NCBI GenBank assembly: GCA_963666805.2
Contig: CAXXWR010000006.1
Span: 124,001 to 188,000 of the forward strand
Origin: Fusibacter sp963666805
GTDB taxonomy: Bacteria; Bacillota; Clostridia; Peptostreptococcales; Acidaminobacteraceae
Direction of reading: 5' to 3'
Length of the DNA: 64,000 bases
Position numbers and translations under genes: made by a program. Position 1 is the first letter of the stretch. Each line of letters opens with the position of its first letter. This document shows, one piece after another, positions 16,427 to 24,228 of the stretch. A model generated the notes under the pieces. It had not been told where the DNA came from, did no database searches, and saw only the letters and a program-made list of their open reading frames with translations.

Positions 16427-18640
16427 TTATTCACTAAAATCAATTTCTTCTTCAGCTAAGTTGTAAATATCAATGCGTTGTTCGATGTCTATTCTATTTA
16501 CTAACCAACCTCTTATAGTACAGTTCTTGATGAACTCATCTATACGATTGACACCATCAATCTCTTTCAATGTGATTACAATACCAAATTTAAGACCTAC
16601 ACCATATTTCTTTTCTAGACGTTCTTTTGTCTTTAAACTTAGTCCCCAAATTCCCTTGTCATATGCTTTTTTAGCATGACCGCTTGGATTAAACACCTCT
16701 CTGATATGCTTTACATTATCCCATTTTCTAAAGAACTTTCTTGCATCCGCTTCCCATGTATGCGTTTGAACATCTGTACTTTGATAGTTGTTATTTATAG
16801 ACTTAATACTATTGTCTTTTAATCTACCAAACTGAATGTCTAACTCAGTATTTGTATAATCTACCCCTTGATTTCTTGAACATGCTGGGAAATAGCACAT
16901 GGTTGCTTTCGCAATAAATGGATGCTTTTCCTTGTTTACAGGTACAGGAATATTATAATTGTACGTATCATATTCTTCTGATACACCATATAAAATAAAT
17001 CGAATTTCCTCGTCTTGTGATTCTACTATCTCATTGATCTTGATTGGTACAACACCATGTCCTCTTAATAAAAGGTTACCTGCTTCTTCGCTCCAATCAG
17101 TTGCAGAATCAATCAATAATGCCTTTGCCACTTCTCGACTTAAGCCTAAAATATCAACTAAATAAGATAATTTTCTTGAAATCCAAGGTGCTGCAAATGA
17201 AGTCCCTCTTACAAAGGCTTCACCAGTCGGTGTACAAACCCTCATATAATCTCCGGCGTCTCCGCCATAATAACTTATATCAGGTTTAGTAAAGAACGAT
17301 AGAACCGGACCAGTTCTTGTATAGGATGCTGGCTGACCTTCACCATTGACAGAGTTAACAACAATTGAGTTTATTGAATCAGCAGGCGCTCCAATTCTCA
17401 AGTTCTTACCAGGTGAACCATTAGTACCAGCAATTACAAAAATTACATCGTTCTCATATTGAATCTTATCTAATATTGCAGCTTCAGGTGATATAAAGTT
17501 TGGATTGATTTCAAGCTTTGAACCTAGTGACAAATTCCAAACTTTAATATCCTTGTTACTTGTTATTATTTCATTAATATTTCTTAATATAGTAAATGAA
17601 CTAAACTGTTTACCTGCTGCTACACCAAAATGCCTTACTTTAAATCTGCCACATCCATCATCCAGCTGTGGATTTGATGATGGCCCATCAACGATTATTG
17701 AAGTTACAGCAGTTCCATGATTATAATCACTTAGCGATAATGGTATTTCATCTGCTAACATATTATTAAACTCAACCCACTCAGAAAAGTAAACATTCTC
17801 ATCAAACATTGTATCTATAACACCAATTACTGGCTCAGTTGTCGGACTAGGAATCTTCATTGTACCATCATCAACAAAATCAAAATCACTACTGTCTAGC
17901 TTTGTCAGATCAGCAACTGCCATAGATACTAAATATGGCGCTTTCCTCATCAAAGTCTTAACTTCGTCTGGCCTTAGCAAAAGTGTTGTGTCATCCATAA
18001 CCCTTGTAAAATGTAAATGAATCCCTATCTTTTCCATGAGTGTAGTTGCTTTAACATTGGTATTGTATATTGTTATAATTGACTCATCTGTAAATTCTTC
18101 GTGATCTATAAGTATATCAAATTTACTTACATAAAATGCATCAACAATAACATTAACAAATGATGTTCTAGCTAAAGATTCCGATTTTAAAACAATTTCT
18201 TTTTTGTTTAACTTCACAACATCACTATGATCTATCATTCCATTGAACTCATCAGCTAATATTTTTGCACTCTTTTGAAGTAAGTCAATTGATCTAGCTA
18301 ACAATTCTAAACTAACATAATGTGTTATGATGTGCTTTGGTGATGCATCATCAGAGAACCTAGCACCTACTATAGAGCTATTTGCTGTTACACCACTTTT
18401 AGCTAATAACGCTCTGACTCTATTACTTTTTGCCGCGACTTTATTGTAATAAACACTTACCAAGGCCCCAGGTATTAGATTTTCTTTTTCCCAGAAATGT
18501 TTAAGTCTTTTTAAGTCATTAATTAAACTTTGTAATCGATCAATTTTCACATGTTGATTTGCGGGAAGTGTACTTGAACCAGGTCTTGAAGTATTCTTAG
18601 CTTGTTCAAATCGTCCTTTAAGTTGCAATAAACTATTCAA
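16427..18640 (-). CDS. ietS: subtilisin-like serine protease of an IetAS-type defence pair
   Basis: 737 aa, S8 family protease domain at about 268-500: catalytic Asp276 in GVIDTMFD, His308 in YNHGTAVTS, oxyanion Asn407 in AGTNGSPG and Ser481 in GTSFAAPW. The triad is complete and no signal peptide is seen, so it acts in the cytosol. An N-terminal region of about 265 aa and a C-terminal region of about 230 aa are unassigned. The start is TTG with AAGGGGG nine bases upstream. It overlaps the AAA ATPase gene by 8 bases. An adjacent AAA ATPase plus subtilase is the IetAS anti-phage arrangement; assignment rests on architecture, not alignment. Confidence 0.8.
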   Translation of the reverse strand: MNSLLQLKGRFEQAKNTSRPGSSTLPANQHVKIDRLQSLINDLKRLKHFWEKENLIPGALVSVYYNKVAAKSNRVRALLAKSGVTANSSIVGARFSDDASPKHIITHYVSLELLARSIDLLQKSAKILADEFNGMIDHSDVVKLNKKEIVLKSESLARTSFVNVIVDAFYVSKFDILIDHEEFTDESIITIYNTNVKATTLMEKIGIHLHFTRVMDDTTLLLRPDEVKTLMRKAPYLVSMAVADLTKLDSSDFDFVDDGTMKIPSPTTEPVIGVIDTMFDENVYFSEWVEFNNMLADEIPLSLSDYNHGTAVTSIIVDGPSSNPQLDDGCGRFKVRHFGVAAGKQFSSFTILRNINEIITSNKDIKVWNLSLGSKLEINPNFISPEAAILDKIQYENDVIFVIAGTNGSPGKNLRIGAPADSINSIVVNSVNGEGQPASYTRTGPVLSFFTKPDISYYGGDAGDYMRVCTPTGEAFVRGTSFAAPWISRKLSYLVDILGLSREVAKALLIDSATDWSEEAGNLLLRGHGVVPIKINEIVESQDEEIRFILYGVSEEYDTYNYNIPVPVNKEKHPFIAKATMCYFPACSRNQGVDYTNTELDIQFGRLKDNSIKSINNNYQSTDVQTHTWEADARKFFRKWDNVKHIREVFNPSGHAKKAYDKGIWGLSLKTKERLEKKYGVGLKFGIVITLKEIDGVNRIDEFIKNCTIRGWLVNRIDIEQRIDIYNLAEEEIDFSE

Positions 18641-19682
18641 TATCTGGTACCCCCTTTATCTCTCTTGAAATCTGACTCTTAGAGACATCTGTCAAAATCT
18701 CCATTTCCCTTAATGTAAACCCTCTAGCATGTAACTCAATTATATTCGATGTTATATCACCAAGAGCTGATTTACACAATCTCTTTAGGTAATCAAACTC
18801 ACTATTTGGGTTAGAAAATGCTAACGATGTTTTAATCATATTCTTCAAATCACCGGGATAAGGAATACTGTCCATGTTGCTAATTATCTTCTTAAATAAT
18901 CGCATGTTTCTTCCTGCCGACTTAAACTTTGGTAAAAACTCGTTTAGTATGATTTCTGCAATTTCAATTAAATCATCATTGGTATATCTTCCATAATCCA
19001 CTACAGAATCGAATCGCCTAATCAACGCTTTATCAAATGCATTAAATAAATTAGTCGTTGCAATAAGCACAACTTTATTGTTAATTGAATCAAGTCCTTT
19101 AAGAACAGATGATGTAGCTCTCCCCATTTCACGTAAATCATTTGAGTTTATTCTATCAACAGCTAAAATATCAATCTCATCAAATAAAACCACAACCTTT
19201 TCAGGATTAGGAACATCACGAATTTCATCAAATAACTCTGCAATATTCTTACCAGTCTGCCCAAGTTTACTGTCAATTAATTGATTGAAATCAACAATAA
19301 ATAATTCTCTGTTTAATATTCTCGCAATCTGTTTTACAGACTCAGTCTTTCCTGTTCCTGGAGGCCCTTGAAATAAAAATTTATTGACCCCTACATTGTG
19401 ACCAACAGCATTTACAATGCCTAGAATGTCTTCTTTTATTTCTTCGGGGAGCGGTAAGGACTCTGATGTAGTTTCCAACTTCCTAAAGTAATGACTCGTT
19501 TTCTCATCCATTTGTGGTGAAAACGTATTTGTACTAGAAAGTAATCCCATAATATATTCTGATAACTGATAATTATTAATTTCATCAAAGTACTTAGCAA
19601 TTTCATATGCTTCATTTCTAAATGCAGCGTCATTCTTTTCAGAATAGTATTTAATCAAATTTAAAACGTTCTTCTTTTTCAT
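18633..19682 (-). CDS. ietA: AAA+ ATPase of an IetAS-type defence pair
   Basis: 349 aa. Walker A GPPGTGKT at about 106-113, Walker B VVVLFDEIDIL, sensor 1 IATTN and ALIRRFD arginine-finger region at about 220-225: a classic single-domain AAA+ ATPase. The C-terminus (FTLREMEILTDVSKSQISREIKG) looks like a helix-turn-helix. A GTG at 19691 is in frame, but AGAGGTG six bases before the ATG at 19682 decides the start. It overlaps the subtilase gene, so the two are translated together. It would act as sensor or remodeller that controls the protease. Confidence 0.82.
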   Translation of the reverse strand: MKKKNVLNLIKYYSEKNDAAFRNEAYEIAKYFDEINNYQLSEYIMGLLSSTNTFSPQMDEKTSHYFRKLETTSESLPLPEEIKEDILGIVNAVGHNVGVNKFLFQGPPGTGKTESVKQIARILNRELFIVDFNQLIDSKLGQTGKNIAELFDEIRDVPNPEKVVVLFDEIDILAVDRINSNDLREMGRATSSVLKGLDSINNKVVLIATTNLFNAFDKALIRRFDSVVDYGRYTNDDLIEIAEIILNEFLPKFKSAGRNMRLFKKIISNMDSIPYPGDLKNMIKTSLAFSNPNSEFDYLKRLCKSALGDITSNIIELHARGFTLREMEILTDVSKSQISREIKGVPDIE

Positions 19683-19702
19683 CTTACTCACCTCTTGAGT
19701 TA

Positions 19703-19741
19703 ATTATAACACTTTGGGACAAAAAGTAAATATACGGGACA
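19703..19741 (-). promoter_or_regulatory. promoter of the ATPase-protease operon with GGGACA repeats
   Basis: On the minus strand -35 TTTACT (19725-19730), 16-base spacer, -10 TATAAT (19703-19708), 20 bases before the start codon. Two plus-strand GGGACA copies at 19716-19721 and 19736-19741, 20 bases apart, lie inside the spacer and just upstream of the -35. They look like a repressor site. Confidence 0.6.
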
Positions 19742-19805
19742 CTTTTTTATTTATTATCTTGTCTCTCCATTTTACTAACTTTATATGACAACGTGGAAGC
19801 TTGCC

Positions 19806-19823
19806 TAGCTACTAACGTAGCTA
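19806..19823. repeat. hairpin TAGCTAC-TAAC-GTAGCTA
   Basis: Perfect 7-bp stem with a four-base loop and no T-tract, between the small HTH frame and the ATPase promoter. Role unknown. Confidence 0.4.
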
Positions 19824-19838
19824 TCACATTCAGTTCTA

Positions 19839-20033
19839 CTAAACACCGCTTTCAAGATATTTCTTATACAAATATCTCACTGTAGAATAGGATAACATCT
19901 CACCAGTCGCTTCACATATTAATTTGGAAATTTCTCTGTATGAGCAGCCTTTATCTTTAAAATGGCTAGTCAACTTTAAATTATTAATTGTTGCTTTTGA
20001 ACTTCGCTTTGGGTTATTTAGAATCCTCTTCAA
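19839..20033 (-). CDS. small HTH-like protein or remnant
   Basis: 64 aa with GCSYREISKLICEATGEMLSYSTVRYLYKKYLES, a helix-turn-helix-like stretch resembling recombinase or phage regulator DNA-binding ends. The only start is TTG, overlapping the integrase remnant by four bases, with a poor ribosome site, so it may be a fragment rather than a gene. The reading frame stays open upstream of the TTG. It could bind the GGGACA repeats before ietA, but that is speculation. Confidence 0.4.
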   Translation of the reverse strand: MKRILNNPKRSSKATINNLKLTSHFKDKGCSYREISKLICEATGEMLSYSTVRYLYKKYLESGV

Positions 20034-20275
20034 ATCTCTATTTTTTTCACATCTTGTTCTCTATATCCTCTTTTCATTTCACTATGCAAATAACCTTTAG
20101 TGATTGGAAAAATCTGATCACTAGGTTTATGTTTATATAGAGAATTTAAATACTCTTGCGTTTCCTCATTCAAGAAATCTGGCATCTTTATGGTGCGTAT
20201 ACTTTTTTCTGTTTTTGAGTCTGTTATAACCTCTTCACAATTCTTCTTATCTTTATGAGCTGACATATTAATCAC
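20030..20275 (-). pseudogene. truncated tyrosine integrase
   Basis: 81 codons. The stretch TEKSIRTIKMPDFLNEETQ, followed by a SDQIFPITKGYLHSEMKRG-like segment, matches the middle of phage and ICE tyrosine recombinases (the part just before the catalytic HxLR box). The frame stops at KKIEI, exactly where HDLRHSHA would begin, and the N-terminal arm- and core-binding domains are missing. It is a dead remnant that fits the nearby guaA attachment copies. Confidence 0.75.
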
Positions 20276-20430
20276 TTTCTCCCTTCAAACCATAAACCTC
20301 CTCATTAAAATACAAACGACTGACTCTTCCTGATATCACAATGAAACCTTTCTAAATTATTTTAAACTAAACAAATTTAATAGAATGTTACTAAACATTT
20401 TTATTTGTATAAATAGAATTCATATTATTC

Positions 20431-20450
20431 ATTAAACTTTTATGTTTAAT
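20431..20450. promoter_or_regulatory. operator-like palindrome ATTAAAC-N6-GTTTAAT
   Basis: Perfect 7-bp arms in the gap between the divergent integrase remnant and the repressor remnant, just upstream of the latter's promoter. A related half-site (ACTAAAC) occurs at two more places in 20359-20400. Likely operator of the broken XRE repressor. Confidence 0.5.
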
Positions 20451-20453
20451 ATA

Positions 20454-20481
20454 TTGGTTCTATTATTCAATTTAGTATACT
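20454..20481 (+). promoter_or_regulatory. promoter of the XRE repressor remnant
   Basis: TTGGTT (20454-20459), 16-base spacer, TATACT (20476-20481), followed by AAGAAAGAGG before the TTG start at 20523. Confidence 0.5.
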
Positions 20482-20522
20482 TGAATTAATAAACAAATAT
20501 GCTTAAGAAAGAGGTTCACGAA

Positions 20523-20969
20523 TTGTCTATTAGGAATAAGATAAAAAAACAAGAGTGAAGAGAAACATTCCTCAGAAGGGATTAGGATTAGCTATAGGAT
20601 TTAATGAAAGAACAGCTGATATTAGAATAGCTCAATATGAATCCGGTACAAGGGTACCAAAAGAAAATGTCATTATAAAAATAGCTGACGTATTAAAAGT
20701 TAATTCTGACTATTTAATGGCGCCTGCACATAGATAACACTGAAGAAATTATCCACGCTCTTATTTACTTAGATGAATATAATCAACTAAACATGGAAGC
20801 TAAAGACTATACAACGCCTGAAAGTGTTGATTTGAAGAGAATAAAGCTTAATTTGACTTACTTAGATAAATTTTTAAAAGAATGGTATGATAAAAAAGAA
20901 GCATTAAAAACTGGAGATATCACACAAGAAGAATATTACGAGTGTAAAATTAACTGGCCAAAGTTTTAA
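20523..20969 (+). pseudogene. XRE-family repressor of an integrative element, two frameshifts
   Basis: The reading starts TTG (SIRNKIKK). One base appears lost in an A7 run at 20543-20549; adding one A restores KKTRVKRNIPQKGLGLAIGF, the normal XRE helix-turn-helix. The frame then runs to a stop after NSDYLMAPAHR (20737), and the rest continues in another frame (HIDNTEEIIHALIYLDEYNQ to EEYYECKINWPKF, TAA at 20967). The C-terminal pattern EWYDKKEALKTGDITQEEY is typical of repressors beside integrases in Tn916-like and phage elements. Sequencing error is the alternative to true decay. Confidence 0.75.
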
Positions 20970-21011
20970 GTGCTTTCAGTAATATTAACTTTGAAAACGA
21001 AAGGATTAAGT

Positions 21012-21509
21012 ATGAAGGATTTTATAGCTATTCTTAAACTACCTCCAAGTATATTAAGCGCACTTGCGTTAGCTAGTGGATTTATTATATTGGCACCACA
21101 AAATATTCTAGAAAAACTATATTTTGTTAATTTTAAAGATTCTTATGGATTTCAAATTGGTATTGTGTTTGTCGTTTCAATATCTATCCTCATTGTATAT
21201 TCATTAATGAAAATCATTAAGTTTTTCTATGATAAATATAACAACAAAAGAATTTCTGAAAATCAATACAGATTTTTAAAAGAGTTAGATGATAACGAAA
21301 AGAGCTTAATTAGAGAGATATTATCTAAACCTGATTACACATTAAAATTACCCATTAATAATGGCTTAGTACGAAAACTCGAAAGCATGTACGTAATATT
21401 ACCTGCCGGTTCAACTCATTTAGTTAATGGATATGATATGAGAATCCCTTACTTTTTACAACCTTGGGTAATTGAAATGATAAAAAAAAATCCTGATATA
21501 GGAATATAG
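21012..21509 (+). CDS. SieB-like superinfection exclusion membrane protein
   Basis: 165 aa from the ATG at 21012, which follows GAAAGGA. Two membrane segments (about residues 10-30 and 45-70) are followed by a cytoplasmic domain with ELDDNEKSLIREIL and a C-terminal IPYFLQPWVIEMIKK. The opening MKDFIAILKLPPSILSALALASG fits the SieB family, membrane proteins that abort superinfecting phages. An in-frame GTG at 20970 is rejected for lack of a ribosome site. It probably belongs to the same mobile element as the repressor remnant before it. Confidence 0.72.
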   Translation: MKDFIAILKLPPSILSALALASGFIILAPQNILEKLYFVNFKDSYGFQIGIVFVVSISILIVYSLMKIIKFFYDKYNNKRISENQYRFLKELDDNEKSLIREILSKPDYTLKLPINNGLVRKLESMYVILPAGSTHLVNGYDMRIPYFLQPWVIEMIKKNPDIGI

Positions 21510-21563
21510 GAATGATGTATATGATCAGCTTTTTAATATCAAAATAATATCAACAAGACATTA

Positions 21564-21606
21564 ATAAATCGTCAAATCCTTTAATTGCAAAGACTTGACG
21601 ATTTAT
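21564..21606. terminator. hairpin/terminator at the island edge after the SieB-like gene
   Basis: Perfect 12-bp arms (ATAAATCGTCAA / TTGACGATTTAT) with an inner CTTT/AAAG pairing. It lies seven bases before copy B of the guaA sequence, so it stops SieB transcription and may also mark the element end. Confidence 0.7.
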
Positions 21607-21612
21607 ATTTAT

Positions 21613-21623
21613 TATTCCCACTC
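21613..21623 (-). repeat. copy B of the guaA 3'-end sequence (attachment-site remnant)
   Basis: TATTCCCACTC, identical to 14176-14186 and to guaA 24230-24240. It divides the guaA-proximal zone into two intervals, 2.6 kb with the chemoreceptor and 7.4 kb with the defence genes. Confidence 0.65.
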
Positions 21624-21709
21624 ATAAGTGAAATCTTATATCATACTGAATCCTATTGTATCTTAATATTTTCTGTTGATTATATTATCATTATTCGTCC
21701 ATTTTTCTC

Positions 21710-21732
21710 TGACTCGCATGAAAAGCGAGTCA
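21710..21732. repeat. hairpin TGACTCGC-N7-GCGAGTCA
   Basis: Perfect 8-bp stem followed by TTTTGG on the plus strand; a weak terminator at best. Apart from this the AT-rich gap 21624-21955 shows nothing I can support. Confidence 0.45.
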
Positions 21733-21955
21733 TTTTGGAGTCTCATATCAAACTCATAAATTAATTCTAAATCAATCTTATTTTTATAAAATAGCAAACA
21801 ACATGGTTACTAAAAAATCACAGTCCTAAGAAGACCTTGTTCTATACATGATCCTTACTCATACGTATTCAAGATATTAATTAACATACTTATCAAAAAT
21901 AATCGCCAACTGTCTTTATATTTATTTACATATTTCATTCTTCTTAAATTCGTAA

Positions 21956-23923
21956 TTATAGTATGAATTTTGTCAACTTTTCTTTTAGTTTTATAATGAC
22001 TGTATTCATTTCAACTAACTGTTGACTAACTGATGTTATTGAATTATTCTGCGTATTGACTGTTGCAGATATTTCTTCAGTAGAAGCAGCTGACTGAGTT
22101 GAGACTCCTAGCATGCCATTTATAGATTCAATAACTAAAGAGCTTTCTTTACTAATTTTACTAGCATGCTCACTTGTAATTTTAATGTTATTAATAACTT
22201 TTGATGCCTCTTCCTCAATTTCTCTATACGATTTTACGGTCGCATTTAAGGATACATTAGTTTCGCTAATTATTTCATTGGAATTACTCATCGATGCTTC
22301 AGTACTATGAATAACATCACTTATATCATTTATAATTCTTCTTATTTCTTCAGCAGCATTTCCACTTTGTTCTGCCAATTTTCTTACTTCATCAGCGACT
22401 ACAGCAAATCCCTTGCCATGCTCACCTGCTCTAGCAGCTTCTATAGCTGCATTTAATGCTAATAAGTTTGTTTGCTCTGCTAGCTGATTTATTGTAGAAA
22501 CGATTTCGTTAATCGTATTTGATTTTTCACCGAGTAGTTCAATTCCTTCTGACACAAGTTTAACTGATTCGTCATTTTTAGAAAAACTACTTTTTAATTT
22601 TTGAATATTTTCTATTCCCTCAGAGGTTTTTACAACCATAACTTCAGCTTCATTCATTGAGGCATCGGATATATCAACGATCTCTCCAATAGATTCTGCT
22701 AATTCATTCATCTTATTATAGCCCATATGTGCGTCCTCAACTTGAACTGATGCGCCTTCTGCGATTTCTTCAACAGCCTGCGTAATTTCATTAGATGCCT
22801 CTGATACAATCGATACAGTTTCAAGAATCATCTTTGACGATGATGAAACTTCATCTGTAGTAACATCAATTTCTGAAACCAAAGAACCTAATTCATTTCT
22901 CATAATATTGAAACTATTTGCAATACTACCTATTTCATCGTTAGAAGATAAACCACAGTCAGTAGATAAATCCCCCTTTCCTACCTTACTCGAGTATTGT
23001 TCTAGTAATTTCAACTTACGAGCAATTGAATTAACAAGAAAATACACTAAGATGCAACTGATGACTAAAGCAGTTGATGAAAAAGCAATAATCCCAAAGT
23101 TAAGTTTTTTCATTTCATTTAAAAATACAGTTCTATCACTCACATATTTAATGTAGCCAACATAAGCTCCATTGAAGTCAGCAAATGGAATTAAACCAAT
23201 ATAATTATCCCCGCTCTCACTTACAAGTTGGATACGATCACCTTTCTTTAATCTCTCCAAAATTGAACTATCAAATGAGTAAATATCCTCTTCTAAAGTT
23301 CCTGATAAAAATTCATTATGTGAATTATCAAAAGAGTAAATAAAATATTCTCCAGGATACTGTTCTTTGAATTGATTTAATAAAACCACATCAAACTTAC
23401 CGCCATACTCTACAGTTCCAATATGATTCCCTTTGTACGTAACAGGAACTACTACCCTTAGTCCATAACCTGCAACACCTGATTCAATTCCTTTTACAAT
23501 TTTTTTCTTACTGTTAGCTTCATTAACAGTAAATCTGAATCCAGATAAATCATCACCAAACTTCTCTGGGTTATGCAACCTTAAAAATGAAGACGAATCT
23601 GGTAAATGAAATTGAAATTGTGCAACACGGTCACTAACTTTCATATATCCGTCCATTAACAAATCTATTAACATTTCACGATCTCTATTAGCAAATGCTT
23701 CTGAAACAGCTTTATTTTCAGCTATTGATATCACTGCTAATTCTGTATTGTCCAATTGTTGTTCTATTTGTTGAATTAACGCCTCCGACAACATTTGGAA
23801 TTCTTCATTGGAATTTGATTCTACTAGATTTCCAACCACGTTATTTGTATAGAATGTCAATCCTATTGTAAGTAATAATACCAGAATAAATATTAAGCCC
23901 GTTAATTTCCACTTTACTGACAT
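21956..23923 (-). CDS. methyl-accepting chemotaxis protein with Cache-type sensor
   Basis: 655 aa. Membrane segments at about 7-30 and 275-298 frame a periplasmic sensor of about 240 aa. The HLPDSSSFLRLHNPEKFGDDLSGFR and GIESGVAGYGLRVVVPV patterns suggest a dCache_3-like domain. A HAMP domain follows (about 298-350), then a long coiled-coil signalling domain whose tip reads EQTNLLALNAAIEAARAGEHGKGFAVVADEVRKLAEQS around 490-530. The ligand is unknown. It lies alone between two guaA-end copies, so it may be island cargo rather than core. Confidence 0.92.
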   Translation of the reverse strand: MSVKWKLTGLIFILVLLLTIGLTFYTNNVVGNLVESNSNEEFQMLSEALIQQIEQQLDNTELAVISIAENKAVSEAFANRDREMLIDLLMDGYMKVSDRVAQFQFHLPDSSSFLRLHNPEKFGDDLSGFRFTVNEANSKKKIVKGIESGVAGYGLRVVVPVTYKGNHIGTVEYGGKFDVVLLNQFKEQYPGEYFIYSFDNSHNEFLSGTLEEDIYSFDSSILERLKKGDRIQLVSESGDNYIGLIPFADFNGAYVGYIKYVSDRTVFLNEMKKLNFGIIAFSSTALVISCILVYFLVNSIARKLKLLEQYSSKVGKGDLSTDCGLSSNDEIGSIANSFNIMRNELGSLVSEIDVTTDEVSSSSKMILETVSIVSEASNEITQAVEEIAEGASVQVEDAHMGYNKMNELAESIGEIVDISDASMNEAEVMVVKTSEGIENIQKLKSSFSKNDESVKLVSEGIELLGEKSNTINEIVSTINQLAEQTNLLALNAAIEAARAGEHGKGFAVVADEVRKLAEQSGNAAEEIRRIINDISDVIHSTEASMSNSNEIISETNVSLNATVKSYREIEEEASKVINNIKITSEHASKISKESSLVIESINGMLGVSTQSAASTEEISATVNTQNNSITSVSQQLVEMNTVIIKLKEKLTKFIL

Positions 23924-24031
23924 AAATACACCCCCCTTTTTTATAAACTACACTTGTTATTTATATACCGCATATGATAACAGATTAATCATGTTTCTAT
24001 AAATGTAGTAATCTGATAAAATCATTGGTAA

Positions 24032-24068
24032 AAAAAACAGGTAATCACAATTAGATTACCTGTTTTTT
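24032..24068. terminator. strong bidirectional terminator upstream of the chemoreceptor
   Basis: Fifteen-base-pair perfect stem (centre ACAGGTAATC / GATTACCTGT) with a seven-base loop and A/T tails on both sides. It stops guaA transcription before the chemoreceptor gene. The remainder of 23924-24228 has only the chemoreceptor leader with AAGGGGGGTG. Confidence 0.92.
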
Positions 24069-24228
24069 GTCTTTTTATTGATACTATGTGTTATTAGAAT
24101 AATTTACTCATATGCTTACAAAATAATATCATTTCAATATCCTCCAAAGAGTGAATCAAAATGGCGTCACGAAGCTGTTTTTTATACTAACTATCAAGTA
24201 TTTTCAAAAGTTGCAATGTTTTATTACA

